Shown here one piece after another: positions 1-10,475 of a stretch of 64,000 nucleotides of DNA (position 1 is the stretch's first letter; each line of letters opens with the position of its first letter). The stretch covers positions 1,488,001-1,552,000 of the forward strand of contig JARFXM010000005.1 of the NCBI GenBank assembly GCA_029532625.1, in the 5' to 3' direction. The notes under the pieces were generated by a model. That model was not told the origin of the DNA, ran no database searches, and saw nothing but the letters and a program-made list of their open reading frames with translations. The translations under genes were made by a program, and so were the position numbers. Origin of the DNA: Lomentospora prolificans. Lineage: Eukaryota; Ascomycota; Sordariomycetes; Microascales; Microascaceae.

Positions 1-2
1 TC

Positions 3-404
3 CTTCTGGCACATATATTCTATATCCCACTCTTCTCACGGAGAGGCGGTGGACTCACCCGAATACAAACCGAAACATGGAGGGTCGGTGCGGCGGCTAT
101 CCTGGTGGCGCTGTCTTCCATGATGATCAAAATCCTTGTCCCACGGGTGGAGAGCGATCTACGACTTCCCATCTTAGTATATTCAACGACCATTGCCGCC
201 ATGGTTCTGTCAGCCTTGACCCTGGAGAGCGACCGAGTTATCGCCGGAGCTATCTCTTTTACCGTCTCGGATTCAATACTGGCCGCTGAGCGATTTCTCC
301 TCTCACCGGCCTCGCCTCATAGCGCATGGATGCAGTACGCTGTTTGGATTCTCTATTATGCTGGTCAAGGCTTGATTGCGTTGGGACTCCTGGATAGCAT
401 CTAG
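3..404 (+). CDS. YhhN/TMEM86-family membrane protein, C-terminal part (5' end outside window)
   Basis: The reading frame is open from base 3 to the TAG at 402-404, giving about 133 residues; the N-terminus lies left of the window. The visible part is hydrophobic, with several membrane segments. It carries the pattern of the YhhN family: a His-Ile-Phe-Tyr-Ile stretch near the start, a PILVYS segment, a Gly-Ala-Ile-Ser-Phe-x-x-SDS-x-L helix with the family's conserved Ser-Asp, and a final YYAGQGLIALG helix. Family members are integral membrane proteins, and the animal TMEM86 members hydrolyse the vinyl-ether bond of lysoplasmalogens. Whether the fungal protein does so is unknown. No intron is needed in the visible part. 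The family call is fairly firm; the substrate is not. Confidence 0.7.
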   Translation, partial: LLAHIFYIPLFSRRGGGLTRIQTETWRVGAAAILVALSSMMIKILVPRVESDLRLPILVYSTTIAAMVLSALTLESDRVIAGAISFTVSDSILAAERFLLSPASPHSAWMQYAVWILYYAGQGLIALGLLDSI

Positions 405-754
405 AGAGGATTGATCTGCCATCTGGTACTCAGATTCCATTCTGTATCACCTTTGTCGGAGAAGATGGCTGGGATGGACTAGTGATATTACCTGTTAAAT
501 CCAAACTATACTATTCTCGGGAGTACTCATAAACCAAAAACGATAGTGGTGAAAGGAGAAGCCAGAACGAGTGGGTATATTATTTATAGTACAGACCAAA
601 TTGCCAATCCTTCTCATCCTTCCGGAAGCCCATCCAGAGCCTTTTCAATCCATAACGCCGTAGCCGAATATAAAAAGCACACAACACAATATATTCCTTC
701 CGCAAAAAGTCATCAAAGGGTTCCAAGCGCCCATTTCAAGCCATCGAGTAATAA

Positions 755-2230
755 TCAAAACGAAAAGAGATTTCCCGCGGGTATGAATACAAATATTATG
801 GCAAGGATTGCCGCAATAGCAGATCCGATGAGCAAGGACTGAACAAAGATAGTGTCCTGAATCTGCCTGAGGACTGGCTCTTGGATCCACGCCTCTTTGT
901 CAAAGATCTTGAAGATCAGGCTCTTGTTGGAGTAGTTCACCAACCAAGGCTCCTGTTCGAAACTGTTGCTTGACCCGAAGGAGTCAAAGGACCGCTTGGC
1001 TACCGCCTGGACGCCTTCTTCGGCGTCCAGGAACAACTCCCACGGGCGGATATGACGATGATGCATAGCATACATGCAGATGCACATTCCGCGATAACTG
1101 GCCACCACACTACAGATGCCCAGGGCCCAGCCAAACGCAAGGAAGGCCCGCCATCCCCTTGCTGAGGTGCTAAGGGTTAGCATGATGGCAAGACCGAACG
1201 AGAGGGCGATGCCACTGAAACCTAGGGTGCGAGCAAAGGAGATGCGAGGTGGGTTTCCGTTGCATACGGACCACCTGACGAAGTTTGGGTGACTTTGGAA
1301 TCGCAGGGAGGAATCGGCAGCCTTGAAGGCAATGTCGAGAGCGCTGGGATGAGTAGTGTAGGAGAGAGCGTGGAGGAGGGTTTTCCGGTCGCGGTCGGAA
1401 AGATTTAATTGGCGAGGCGCATCAACCATGATGTATGTGGAGATTATGCGGTCGATCTCTTCCCGGAAGGGCTGGATCGTGACTGCGTTTGTCAGTTAGT
1501 GATGGTGAGAGACATAGTCGGTAGGGCGAAGTACTTACAAGGGGCCTTTGCGCCAGCCGAGGCGAAGGCCTCACCAGTGCCTGAACGAAGGGTGCTCGTA
1601 TTCGACGGCAGTGAGGATGGCGCGTAGATTGAGTCTCTGTCCCCGCTGCTCGTTGGTGTCCTTGGTAGGATGGGAAAGGTGTCTATCTCGATACCATGTT
1701 CGGCGGCGGTTTTGTTGTCAAAGTCCGTCCCTTTGAAAATTTCCGCTGCTCCACTTCGGACGGGGCGCGTCTTCTCGGAAGCTTCTTTCTGAATGCGAGT
1801 AGATATCTCGTCCTCCATTTCCCTCGTCCATTTCGGCGCGAGGGCAAGGTCGGAGCTTGGCGCCTTGCCGAAGCGCTCAATATAGCCTTGGTACCAGAGA
1901 TAGAACTGGAGATTCTCTGCCGAGAACTCCACGAACAGAAGGTAATTCATGAAGTCTCGGATGGCCATAGGCTGCGGAAACGTTAGATGAGGGAGAAGAA
2001 AAAAAAAAAGAAAAGAGATGAGCGAAGGGAGAGCACGAAATACGTACGGGACATGTTTTGCCCGCAATGATCTTGTCGAATGCGAGAGCGTCCGGGATAC
2101 CCGCTGATAGCCCGGATCTGCCAGAGCGCAATGAAGCGCGCTCTGAAGAGGCAGCCGACTCACGACTTTTTCTGTACTCATCATGGGATATGTGTGATGG
2201 ACGTGAGTAAGTCAGTGGTAGAAGACCCAT
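755..2230 (-). CDS. RGS-domain protein with three C-terminal membrane segments (regulator of G-protein signalling)
   Basis: Three exons (2048-2230, 1539-1971, 755-1482) join in frame to 447 residues. The introns are GT-AG, and the second has a CTGAC branch sequence. Residues about 47-95 hold the first half of an RGS fold (ALAFDKIIAGKTCPP, then FVEFSAENLQFYLW). A Ser/Thr/Pro-rich insert of roughly 110 residues follows, then the second half beginning PFREEIDRIISTYI near residue 211. Three hydrophobic helices lie at about 291-312, 316-344 and 416-441. RGS proteins speed GTP hydrolysis on G-alpha subunits and so damp signalling; the C-terminal helices would place this one at a membrane. Aspergilli have such membrane-tailed RGS proteins (RgsD-like), but I do not assign the symbol. 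The chosen ATG has a good context (CAGCCACGATGG). The 3.4 kb upstream is gene-free, which suits a heavily regulated gene. Confidence 0.85.
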
Positions 2231-5200
2231 CGTGGCTGGGAAGTCGAAAATGTTGGGCTGCGGACGGTTTCGAAAGGGCCGTGAGATGGATAGATGGATG
2301 GGGGCGGAAAGGATATAAGGGTTACTTGAGAATGATTACCGGGTAGATGGTGAGAAACACGGATAGCTAGTAGGATCGGTAGCGAATGGGAGGAAGCATA
2401 GGAAAGGAACCGAGGAAAATTCTAGGAATTGATCGGCATAGATGGCGCAACGGTGAAGATGGCGAGCAGATGATGGTGATGATATACTTGTCAAGCCAAG
2501 AAGGATTGACAGGGCGGGGGGTCTTGAATCAACGACGAGTGATAGGACAGGGGACGGACATGGGTTGGGAATAGCGAAAAGCACGAAGCCAAACGAAAAG
2601 AATATTAGGTGATGTCCTCCCTAAGACCTCAGTAGGAGGGCAGCTCGAAAAACTTATTGGCCACGGGGATGGCCAGGAAAAAGTATGTCTTGGAATCAGG
2701 AACTTCTTGTGACTAGGCGGCAGAAGACGTTTCACGCCTCCAAGCCATGGACGCATCTGTTGAACAAAGGAGTGATAAGATTCGCCAGCATGTTGGTTCG
2801 TTGAAGCGCCTTTTCTTCGCATTTAGAAATGTTGTGCGAAGCTAATGCTGCAAGACCGAGCAGCTACTGGTACATCTGATGAAGTCTTGGATGACGACGC
2901 CAGGCAATGCCTTTGAAAAGCTGACCAGCATGTTAAGCTCTCCTCCTCGACAGCCAGCTGCAACCTCTGGGCGCAAGGGCCCACGACCTCGAGATCGATC
3001 TGCTCGCCGGAGGATCCACACCTCACCGCTGGCCATCAAGCGTTATTGGGGCTACCATATCGCCGAGCAACTAGGGCTAGCGGCTGGGGATGGGGGGGAA
3101 AGAGAGCCGGCATTCTCTAGCAATGGTCCAAGACTCTTAGTGCGCCATGTTTTGAGAACCCAGCTGTCACTGCACAAACAGGCCAGGTAGAGAGATAAGG
3201 TTGAGGGCAGATGCGGGCAGTGAGACGGGATGCATTGGCACTGAGCAAATGGATATTAGCCAGCGTCAATGCCGTCACGCAGCCACAGTCCATGATGGCT
3301 CCCGAAAGATGGTGGGTGGCATCCGGCGCTGATTGGAGAGGGAGCTGGCTGGCGAATGGCCCCGTTCCAAGCTCTCAATTTCCCAATTTCATGACGGCTT
3401 CACGTCCGACGCAGGCATTTTTCGGAAGGTGATAACCATGGTCTCGCAGGAATAGGTTGGGTGGGCATCCGTCTGCATGGGGGGGAGGACAAAGGTCAGT
3501 CATAGGACAGGGGCGGTCGATTTGCGTCAGTGAGCCCAGGGGGCTGATCCTAGCTTCAATCGGCAGGTTTCTTGGAACATTGAAGCCAGGCCCGCCAATT
3601 TTTGGCTGGCTGAGTTGCGTGCTGTGCTGTGGGGAAATTGAGAAAGGCGCGAAGGTGGCAGAATACGAACTCGACAAAGTCCAAAGCGCAGCGTAATAGT
3701 CTCTTTTGCTGGCTCGCCAAGGAGCACGAGAGCCCCCGTAGTGGGCGCACTGGGGGTTCGAGTCGAGTGTTCTCGAGCCGACACCCGGCTGGGATTTGCT
3801 TTACTTTTGCTAATACCACGTAATAGTCAGTCTTGGGATTCCTTGGTCCCGGGCTCGGGGCGCGTCAAGGCGAAAGGGCCAGCACACGTGTAGAGAGTAA
3901 TTCAATAACGAAATCCAAACATCAAGCGCAAAACATGAGCGCCGAAGCTTCTTTCCAGATTCCTCGCCCAGCCGAAGCCAGCGGCCGCCGCACGGGGCAT
4001 CCGGCGAAATCAGGCAGGCCAAGACTTAGTGCCCTTTTCTCAGCCGTCATCTGGTTGCGCTTGCACATGTATTATTATCAATTGATCTCTTGTGTTCACC
4101 AAGCAAAACTACCGGACCCTGTCTGGCTTCGGCGGTGGGCCAGCCCTGGACACTGATCTTCCCCCAACAGTTACCATGGATCGTGGAATTCTGGTGGCCG
4201 ACTGATCGAAGCTTCGGATGGACAATGACATCCATGGGCGGATGAATGCTGATCCCTGCCTCTTCCATCCAGCCGCAGCGCGAAACGAACTGATCCACCA
4301 GCGCTGCAACAGCCCTGTTCTGTCCACATTTGCTATCCATACGACATGTCGACACCCTAATTCTCTTCGTTGAGCCAACATTGGAACTTTCAGTTCTCTG
4401 TCGTGAGTGGCTGGGTGCACCACTGTGTCGACAGCGTTTCACGGTGGGCTCCCTTCAACGTTGACCGTTCAGCTGAGTCTACCCCCTGCCCAGGTGGTGA
4501 TAGCCAGCAACCCAGCCAGCCAGCCAGTGTAGGACATGCGCTTTTAGTGGCTACAGGGGGTCCCGTCTGCCAGCGCTGGCTGGCTGGCCATTTTCCTGTT
4601 TTCGCGCTCCGCTCCATCGGAAGTTGCTTTTTTCTCTATTTCCTTTGATCCTGCTGCTCCACTGGACTCGCTAGAGGGATGGCTTCTGCAAGTCGCTGTC
4701 TGCCAACGGTCCATTTTCGTGGCGTTCATGTGTCTCATTCGAGTCTCTTGTGTGAGGTTGCTTTTTGCGCTGGCTTTCTTTCGTTGTACAGAAATGTCCC
4801 CTCTTTTTCCCATTCACTAGCCTTGCATTGAGCACATATTATACGTCCATATGCAGCGGCTTAGGACTTGGGTTACCCTTTGTAGAATGTATGCGGCCAC
4901 AATGCAGGAGAGCACAGGACTCGTTGCTTTTAAGTACAACCTTGCTGGCCAGGCGATGTCAGTTATTGCCCTGGGAGCTGGCTGTCGACGACTCCCCACT
5001 TCCGCTTTGAGCCTTCCGCGTCCTCTTTATCCATAAAATCCTCCCCACTACCCTCTTCTGGGAGCCTGGCCAGCATGTGCTACAGGTAAACTGGTTGAAC
5101 CGACTGGTAATCGTGGGAATATCGCCGCTATTTCCGGCAGACCCAGGTTCCGACAGGGCCCCTGTCGAACAGGGATTGCCAATTCCCGCCAACAGCCAGC

Positions 5201-5657
5201 GCGTCAGGGAGTCGACACCCCTTGTACTCTCCTCGCCAGGCTGTGTCTGGATTACGGAGTATGGATGAGATGAATGATGATTGTGACTGTGTGGGCACAA
5301 GGGGGGGCTCAGAGAGATGCCAAAGTGCCGACGCCTCCCCGTTGGGTGGAGCTTCCGCCCGTTCATGAAGCGCTAGGAGGGTCGATTTCCAGGGTACTTC
5401 TGCCAGCTATTAATGCTGGCCAAGCACCATGGGCCAGCCTGGCGATGCTGGTCCCGAGGCTCGTCCCGATGCAATCCGCCGATCTCACTTTCCTCACAGC
5501 AGGCGATCTTCCGGTGGTGAAGGTCATAATCCATAGTGAAGATTTTAGAGTCTGAAGCCTTAGCGTTTTACCTATGAATAAAGAATTGGACGTAACCGTT
5601 AAAAAGAAAAGAAAAAAAAAAAGAATTAAAACAGAGCCCCAACCCTCCAGTAGATCT
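2231..5657. other. Gene-free stretch (3.4 kb) upstream of the RGS gene, rich in AGCC/GGCT repeats
   Basis: No open frame here has the composition, splice signals or family likeness of a gene. The DNA carries many copies of the tetramer AGCC and its complement GGCT, including three or four in tandem near 4512-4526 and again near 4574-4590, plus scattered single copies (for example near 3350 and 3604). It separates the 5' end of the RGS gene from the 3' end of the GMC oxidoreductase gene. It probably holds a long promoter and 5' leader, but no transcript can be defined from sequence alone. Confidence 0.5.
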
Positions 5658-7699
5658 CTAAGCTACCCCCAGGATTGTATCCGCCGCCTTCTCGCTCACC
5701 ATGTAGACCGGCACCGCGAGGAAATAGCCCGGAATCCTAGGAAAGACCGATGCATCGACGACCCTCAACGAGTCTACACCTCGAACGCGGAACTTTGAGT
5801 CCAACACGGCCATAGGGTCGCTATCCGCCCCAATTGGACATGTGCAGCTGGCATGGTGGCCCCACGCCTCCCTCCTCGCCCAGTCATTAAGCTGCGCGTC
5901 CGAACCAACATTCGCACCCGGCCAGACCTCCGTGAACCCTCCGACCCCGTTCAAGAGGCCGCGCGTATACTTCATCCCCTCGACCAAGGCCTGCGAGTCC
6001 AGCGCTGCAGCGGCCGGATCGTCAAAGTTGTTGAAATTGATCAAAGGGGTGTCTCGTGGATCAGTGGACCGCAAGTTGACCGTGCCGGCGCGGTTTCGGC
6101 TGTGAGCCTTGAGAGTAAGCCAGGTCCAGTGCTTGGCGTCGGCGGTGGCATCCGCAGAGTACCCGGGATAGTAGCCTTTGAACGCTACAGGCGCGCCAAG
6201 GACGAACGTGTCCGGGTCGTCGCCCGCGCCTGCTGCCGACGACTTCCTGGTGACACCGAGCGCGATGCCATTGGAAGCATAGACGCCCTTGAGAGTGGGA
6301 ATTGACCCACCGGCTTCCCACCGCTGCAGGCATGGATCGTTCGGCGTGCGGTAAAAGGTGCAGTCATGCGTCACGACGAAGTCGGAAGCCATCTTTCCTA
6401 TCACGGTCGTCTCGTAGCGATCCTGCAGGTTCGTGCCGACGCCGGGCAGGTCAACGATGACAGGTATGTCAAACGACGCTAACTCGGCCTGTGGGCCAAT
6501 GCCGCTAAGCTTAAGCAGCTGCGGCGTGTTGAACGCGCCGGCGGCGAGGATTACCTCCTGGGACGCATCAACCGATCCGGGAGTGCCCTCGCCCGCCCCG
6601 CTTGAGCGAGGATCGGCGCGGTACAGGCTTTGGCCGTGCAGGAAATCGACGCCCACCGCGCGGGGTTTGCTGCCCGTCGTGTCGAACCGGACTTTCGTCA
6701 CGAGCGTGTTCAGGAGGATGTCCAGGTGGTATTTTCGCGACCCGTCGGAATTTTGGGCGTTGGCCACGTCGAGCATCAGTTGGCGGGGACCAGACCGGGA
6801 CCCCTGTTCAGTGGCGATGGGGATCTGGTACACGCCTTGCGTTGCGTCCCGAGTGGAACTGTCGACGTTGATGTCTTTCAAGAGCGCTCCCGTGAGACCA
6901 CCCACTGTGGTGATAAGCTTCGCGAGGAGACCTCCTTGGCCCATAGAAATGGCCGTGTTCAGCACGATGGTGAGAAGCTTCAGGTCTGTCACGACAAGCG
7001 TCAAGTCCGTCAGGCTCGTGGTCAGCCAGCCGCTGAACCCGTGACCAGCCACACCGTTCAGGAGGTAAGAGCATTTTTCGAGGCGCTGAAAGTATTTGCG
7101 CATGTTGGTCGCCGACCACGAGGAGTCGCCGGTAATGGAAGCGATGTCGTTCCAGTCGCTCTTGTGAGGGTATATTGTAATGAGGGCGTTGTGGGCGCTA
7201 CATCCACCGAGGGTACCTGCTCTGGGATAAAGAATACCCAGAGGACTTGACCCGGCAGGAGGATTTAGGCCGACATACGTGCCCCCGGACGGTGTGCGGT
7301 AGGTCATCTTGGAATCTTGTTGTTGGTAGGTGAGGTTACTGAAGTGGTTGACATAGTAATCCCACCTCATTGGCTCATACTCTGTCGACTGAAGGCTAAG
7401 AGCAGGCACACGATAGGGGATGGACTCTCCTTGATCGTCACCGGCATCAATGAGAAGGACTGATTTACCAGCCATGGCTAGCCGGGCTGCGAGGGGCCCT
7501 CCGCCCGGACCAGACCCGACGATGACATAGTCATAGGTCTCCTGGAGATTGGACGGGGAAATTTGTCTCGCGTAGTGTTGGGAGGGCCTACGCAGTGTCA
7601 GCAAATCCGGATGGCAATGGCCCCAAACAGAAAGAGCACTTACCGAGCAAAAGTTAAGCTCGTGTAGGCGAGCACGGCGCATAGACTGGGGAGACGCAT
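5658..7699 (-). CDS. Secreted GMC-family flavin oxidoreductase
   Basis: Two exons (7644-7699 and 5658-7587) with a 56-nt GT-AG intron give 661 residues. I chose the ATG at 7699 because spliced exon 1 encodes a clean signal peptide (MRLPSLCAVLAYTSLTFA). The longer unspliced frame from 7784 has no such feature. The FAD dinucleotide motif GSGPGGG lies near residue 43, followed by the GMC signature GGCSAHNALI and the signature LAAGAFNTPQLLKLSGIG. The first catalytic His is present in GHHASCTCPIG. The place usually taken by the second catalytic His or Asn (before the proline of the last GMC motif) reads Ala in YFLAVPVYMVSEKAAD. Relatives oxidise alcohols, sugars or aryl alcohols outside the cell; the substrate cannot be read from sequence. 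Confidence 0.9.
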
Positions 7700-10475
7700 T
7701 GTTTGATGCTGTCTGGTCTGGTGGAATAATACTTGATGTGGCTCGACCCCAACCACGCTGCCTCGAGGAGCCCCAAGCGATCACTGGCCATCAAGTAGTC
7801 TATATATGCTATGCGACAGGTTTGTGGGTGGGTTTATCCTCTCGGTATTACACTTGGGCCCGAGGTGTGTCGTGTGTGCCGACTAAAGGACAAGACACTG
7901 ATTGACATGAGACAGAGACACAAATGGGAGGTGGACGAGCCTCGTACTAGCCTGGCGTAGGGTAGTATGCGTAGTAGCGCCTCCTAGTTTAATTCCAACC
8001 AATAACCCAGGCATTGGCTCCATGGTCGAGCGCACCCTCTCTGGAAGCTTGCTTTTTAAATGCTTGGCTGTTCTGCAATCTCCACCAGGCCCTCATGACG
8101 TACACTATTATGTAGCTTCTGCAGGTCGGTAGGAGTGCGCTGGCGCTCCCCAAATCCTGCATACAGACCAGAGGCCTTTTGTGACCGCCCCGGGTAGCCA
8201 GTCTAATAGTTGCAATGCGGAGGGCGCAAACATGGATCCATCACTCTCCTCTCAGCATTGCCAAGGTAAATGGGTTTATCTCAGATGGGATGGTTGAGCG
8301 AGAAAGATAAAGAGCCCCGCTAGTCTCAGTGGCTGGCTTGTGGCGCACCATCTTATGCGTGGTTGCCCCCGCATACCTGATGGTAGCCAGCCAGTGTCGG
8401 TTCCGGAGATCTTATGGTTGATCCGACCGCCCATGTCTTCCCATTCCTGCCCACGGCTACACCCTGTCCTACCCGAGCCGGACCATTTTTTGCCGACCAG
8501 TATTCTCTGCTCAGAAGAGCCAGCGCTGAAGGATGGGCTATCCTCGGCCGGAATGTTACTCAGCGTTGGCTGCTTGTGGGAGCGGGTGCACGATTCGTTG
8601 GCTCTGAATCTCCAGATATACAAGGACATAAGTCTAGGAGACTAGACTCAGCACCTGATACCAAAGGCTGTATGGTATGTGGCCAACAGGTATACTGCGG
8701 TGGCCAAGCACCGCAGAAAGGTCTGTGGGTGCAAGTGGTTGCAGCACGGCCGCGCCCCTCCCCCCCGTACCGCGGATGTGCTGCCGAATTATTGAATTTT
8801 AGCTCAGTTTGCCCTTTGATGTCCCTGCGCTCGGATAGGGTGCACCAGCCCTTTGGCGCTGGCGAAATGACAATGACATGTCCAGCCCAGCGCGCCTAAT
8901 GTCTTTGCGCATGCCCAGGGCCACCCTTGTACTGAGCTAAAAAGCTCAGTGTCAGGGGTTGTAATCGCCAGGCTTCGGGAGACGGCACAAAGCCCCACGC
9001 CTGGCTTCAATCCTTGATCCGATTTGCTGCTGTTCTAAAACAGGACAATATTGGCTTCGAACGCCTCTCAGCTGGCCTCCAAAATAGAAGGCCCGGAAGA
9101 GTGTGGTCCAAGTAGTCCGGTCTCCAGATAGGGTGGTAGGGCCAGCTCTGGCTGGTCACCATCAAGCAACACCCCACAGTCACAGTACTGATTAAATCTC
9201 AGCGACAGGGTTGCACTACAGATTTTGTGGGAAATGGACCCAAGAGGCGAGCCCAATCACGTCGCAGCCTGCGCAGTATGGATCAACAAAAGCAAAGGGC
9301 GCCCCATCGGATGAGAGAATTCGGTTGGATTCTTGACCTCTTGCCTGGGTCCTGGAAACTAGGCTCATTGGTGGACGCATCTGTTGTTTGGAGGGAACGG
9401 AAGATGTGCCAAGAAATGCTGGGCTGTCTCCCGCCGTCTCAATCCTCAGCATCGATAATATCATGAAATATTACATACAGCCTCGCTGTGGTTGCCCCTG
9501 GACTCCGAAGACCCGCGTGTTACTGGCGACCTTGCCTCGGTGGCACACTGTTCCATTGGTTGGATACATTTCAATATCAATTTTCACCGCAGATTTAGTC
9601 CCCGGATCCTGCACGAGACTCTAATACCGGCTGAAGAATCATCTTTCTCCTGTGGAACCCAGCCGCCTAGATTTGATGCAGCGAGCGTGTAAAAGTGGTG
9701 GAGGATCCATGTCGCTTCCAAGACTGGCGCTCACCTGCCTTGTTTTCCAGGTCTCCAGTTTTGGCTGCTGAGAACAAAATCCCGCAAAACACTCAAACAC
9801 CCAGGTACCGATTGACGAGCGACCGCCGGCCCGGGCTTTACGCTGGCTCGGAGTCATATTTAGAGAGTGCATTGGCAGATGGCGGATGCACGTCTAAATG
9901 CCAATCGTGTCGAATAATGACAATGTGAATGCAGTCCAATTGTATTTCGGTATCTAGTGCTCCTGTGAACAATTTCTGGCATCTAAACCTGGGAGACGGA
10001 CCTCTTTGCTCCCTTCGCAGCCACGTAGCCAACCGTAACCCTATTCCCCAGAGCCATCTCGTAATACAAGTTTCTGTCCTTCCTTGCTTCTACCATATTC
10101 TAAAGAGTATACTCCTCATCTGCCAACTCATTCAGAGCATGTCAGTCAATAGTGTTAGTAGCATCAGGGCTAAGCCTCCTGAGTCATGTCCTCGGCACTG
10201 GAATTGTATGGCCCACTACAGAGTGCGTGCTCATCTAATGATACGAAGGCAGAATGAGCAAAACGACGTGTTCTGAAGAAGCAATTTCTAGAACAGCGTT
10301 ACCCTTCTCATGATAGATGAAACGTGGCTGAACCAATGTTTAAAACGGGCTGGTCAATCACATCACGTAAGACAAGGTTTAGTTAGTGACCCAGTTTGGT
10401 GGGATGGGAGATGATTGATTCGCATATTTGTTAAGTAGAGATCATCTGTTGTACACAGCCCCTTGGGCCGTCTGT
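7700..10475. other. Gene-free stretch (2.8 kb) between the GMC gene and the Zn2Cys6 gene
   Basis: This holds the promoter of the GMC gene (left end) and the 3' flank of the Zn2Cys6 gene (right end). Open frames are short, overlap on both strands and resemble no family I recognise. AGCC/GGCT tetramers recur here too (near 8330, 8390 and 9147), as in the stretch upstream of the RGS gene. Confidence 0.45.
7800..7807 (-). promoter_or_regulatory. TATA-like element of the GMC oxidoreductase gene
   Basis: On the minus strand a TATATAG-type sequence lies about 100 bases upstream of the chosen ATG at 7699, a normal distance for a fungal TATA box. The position supports the short-signal-peptide start over the upstream ATG at 7784. 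Confidence 0.4.

Noticed and set aside
4047..4442. Minus-strand open frame of 131 codons in the long gap upstream of the RGS gene
   Set aside because: Overlaps a second frame on the same strand, has no domain, signal or splice logic; probably chance in GC-rich DNA.
6433..7250. Frames of about 200 codons on the plus strand inside the GMC gene
   Set aside because: They are antisense shadows of a GC-rich coding exon whose minus-strand product is a clear GMC enzyme.
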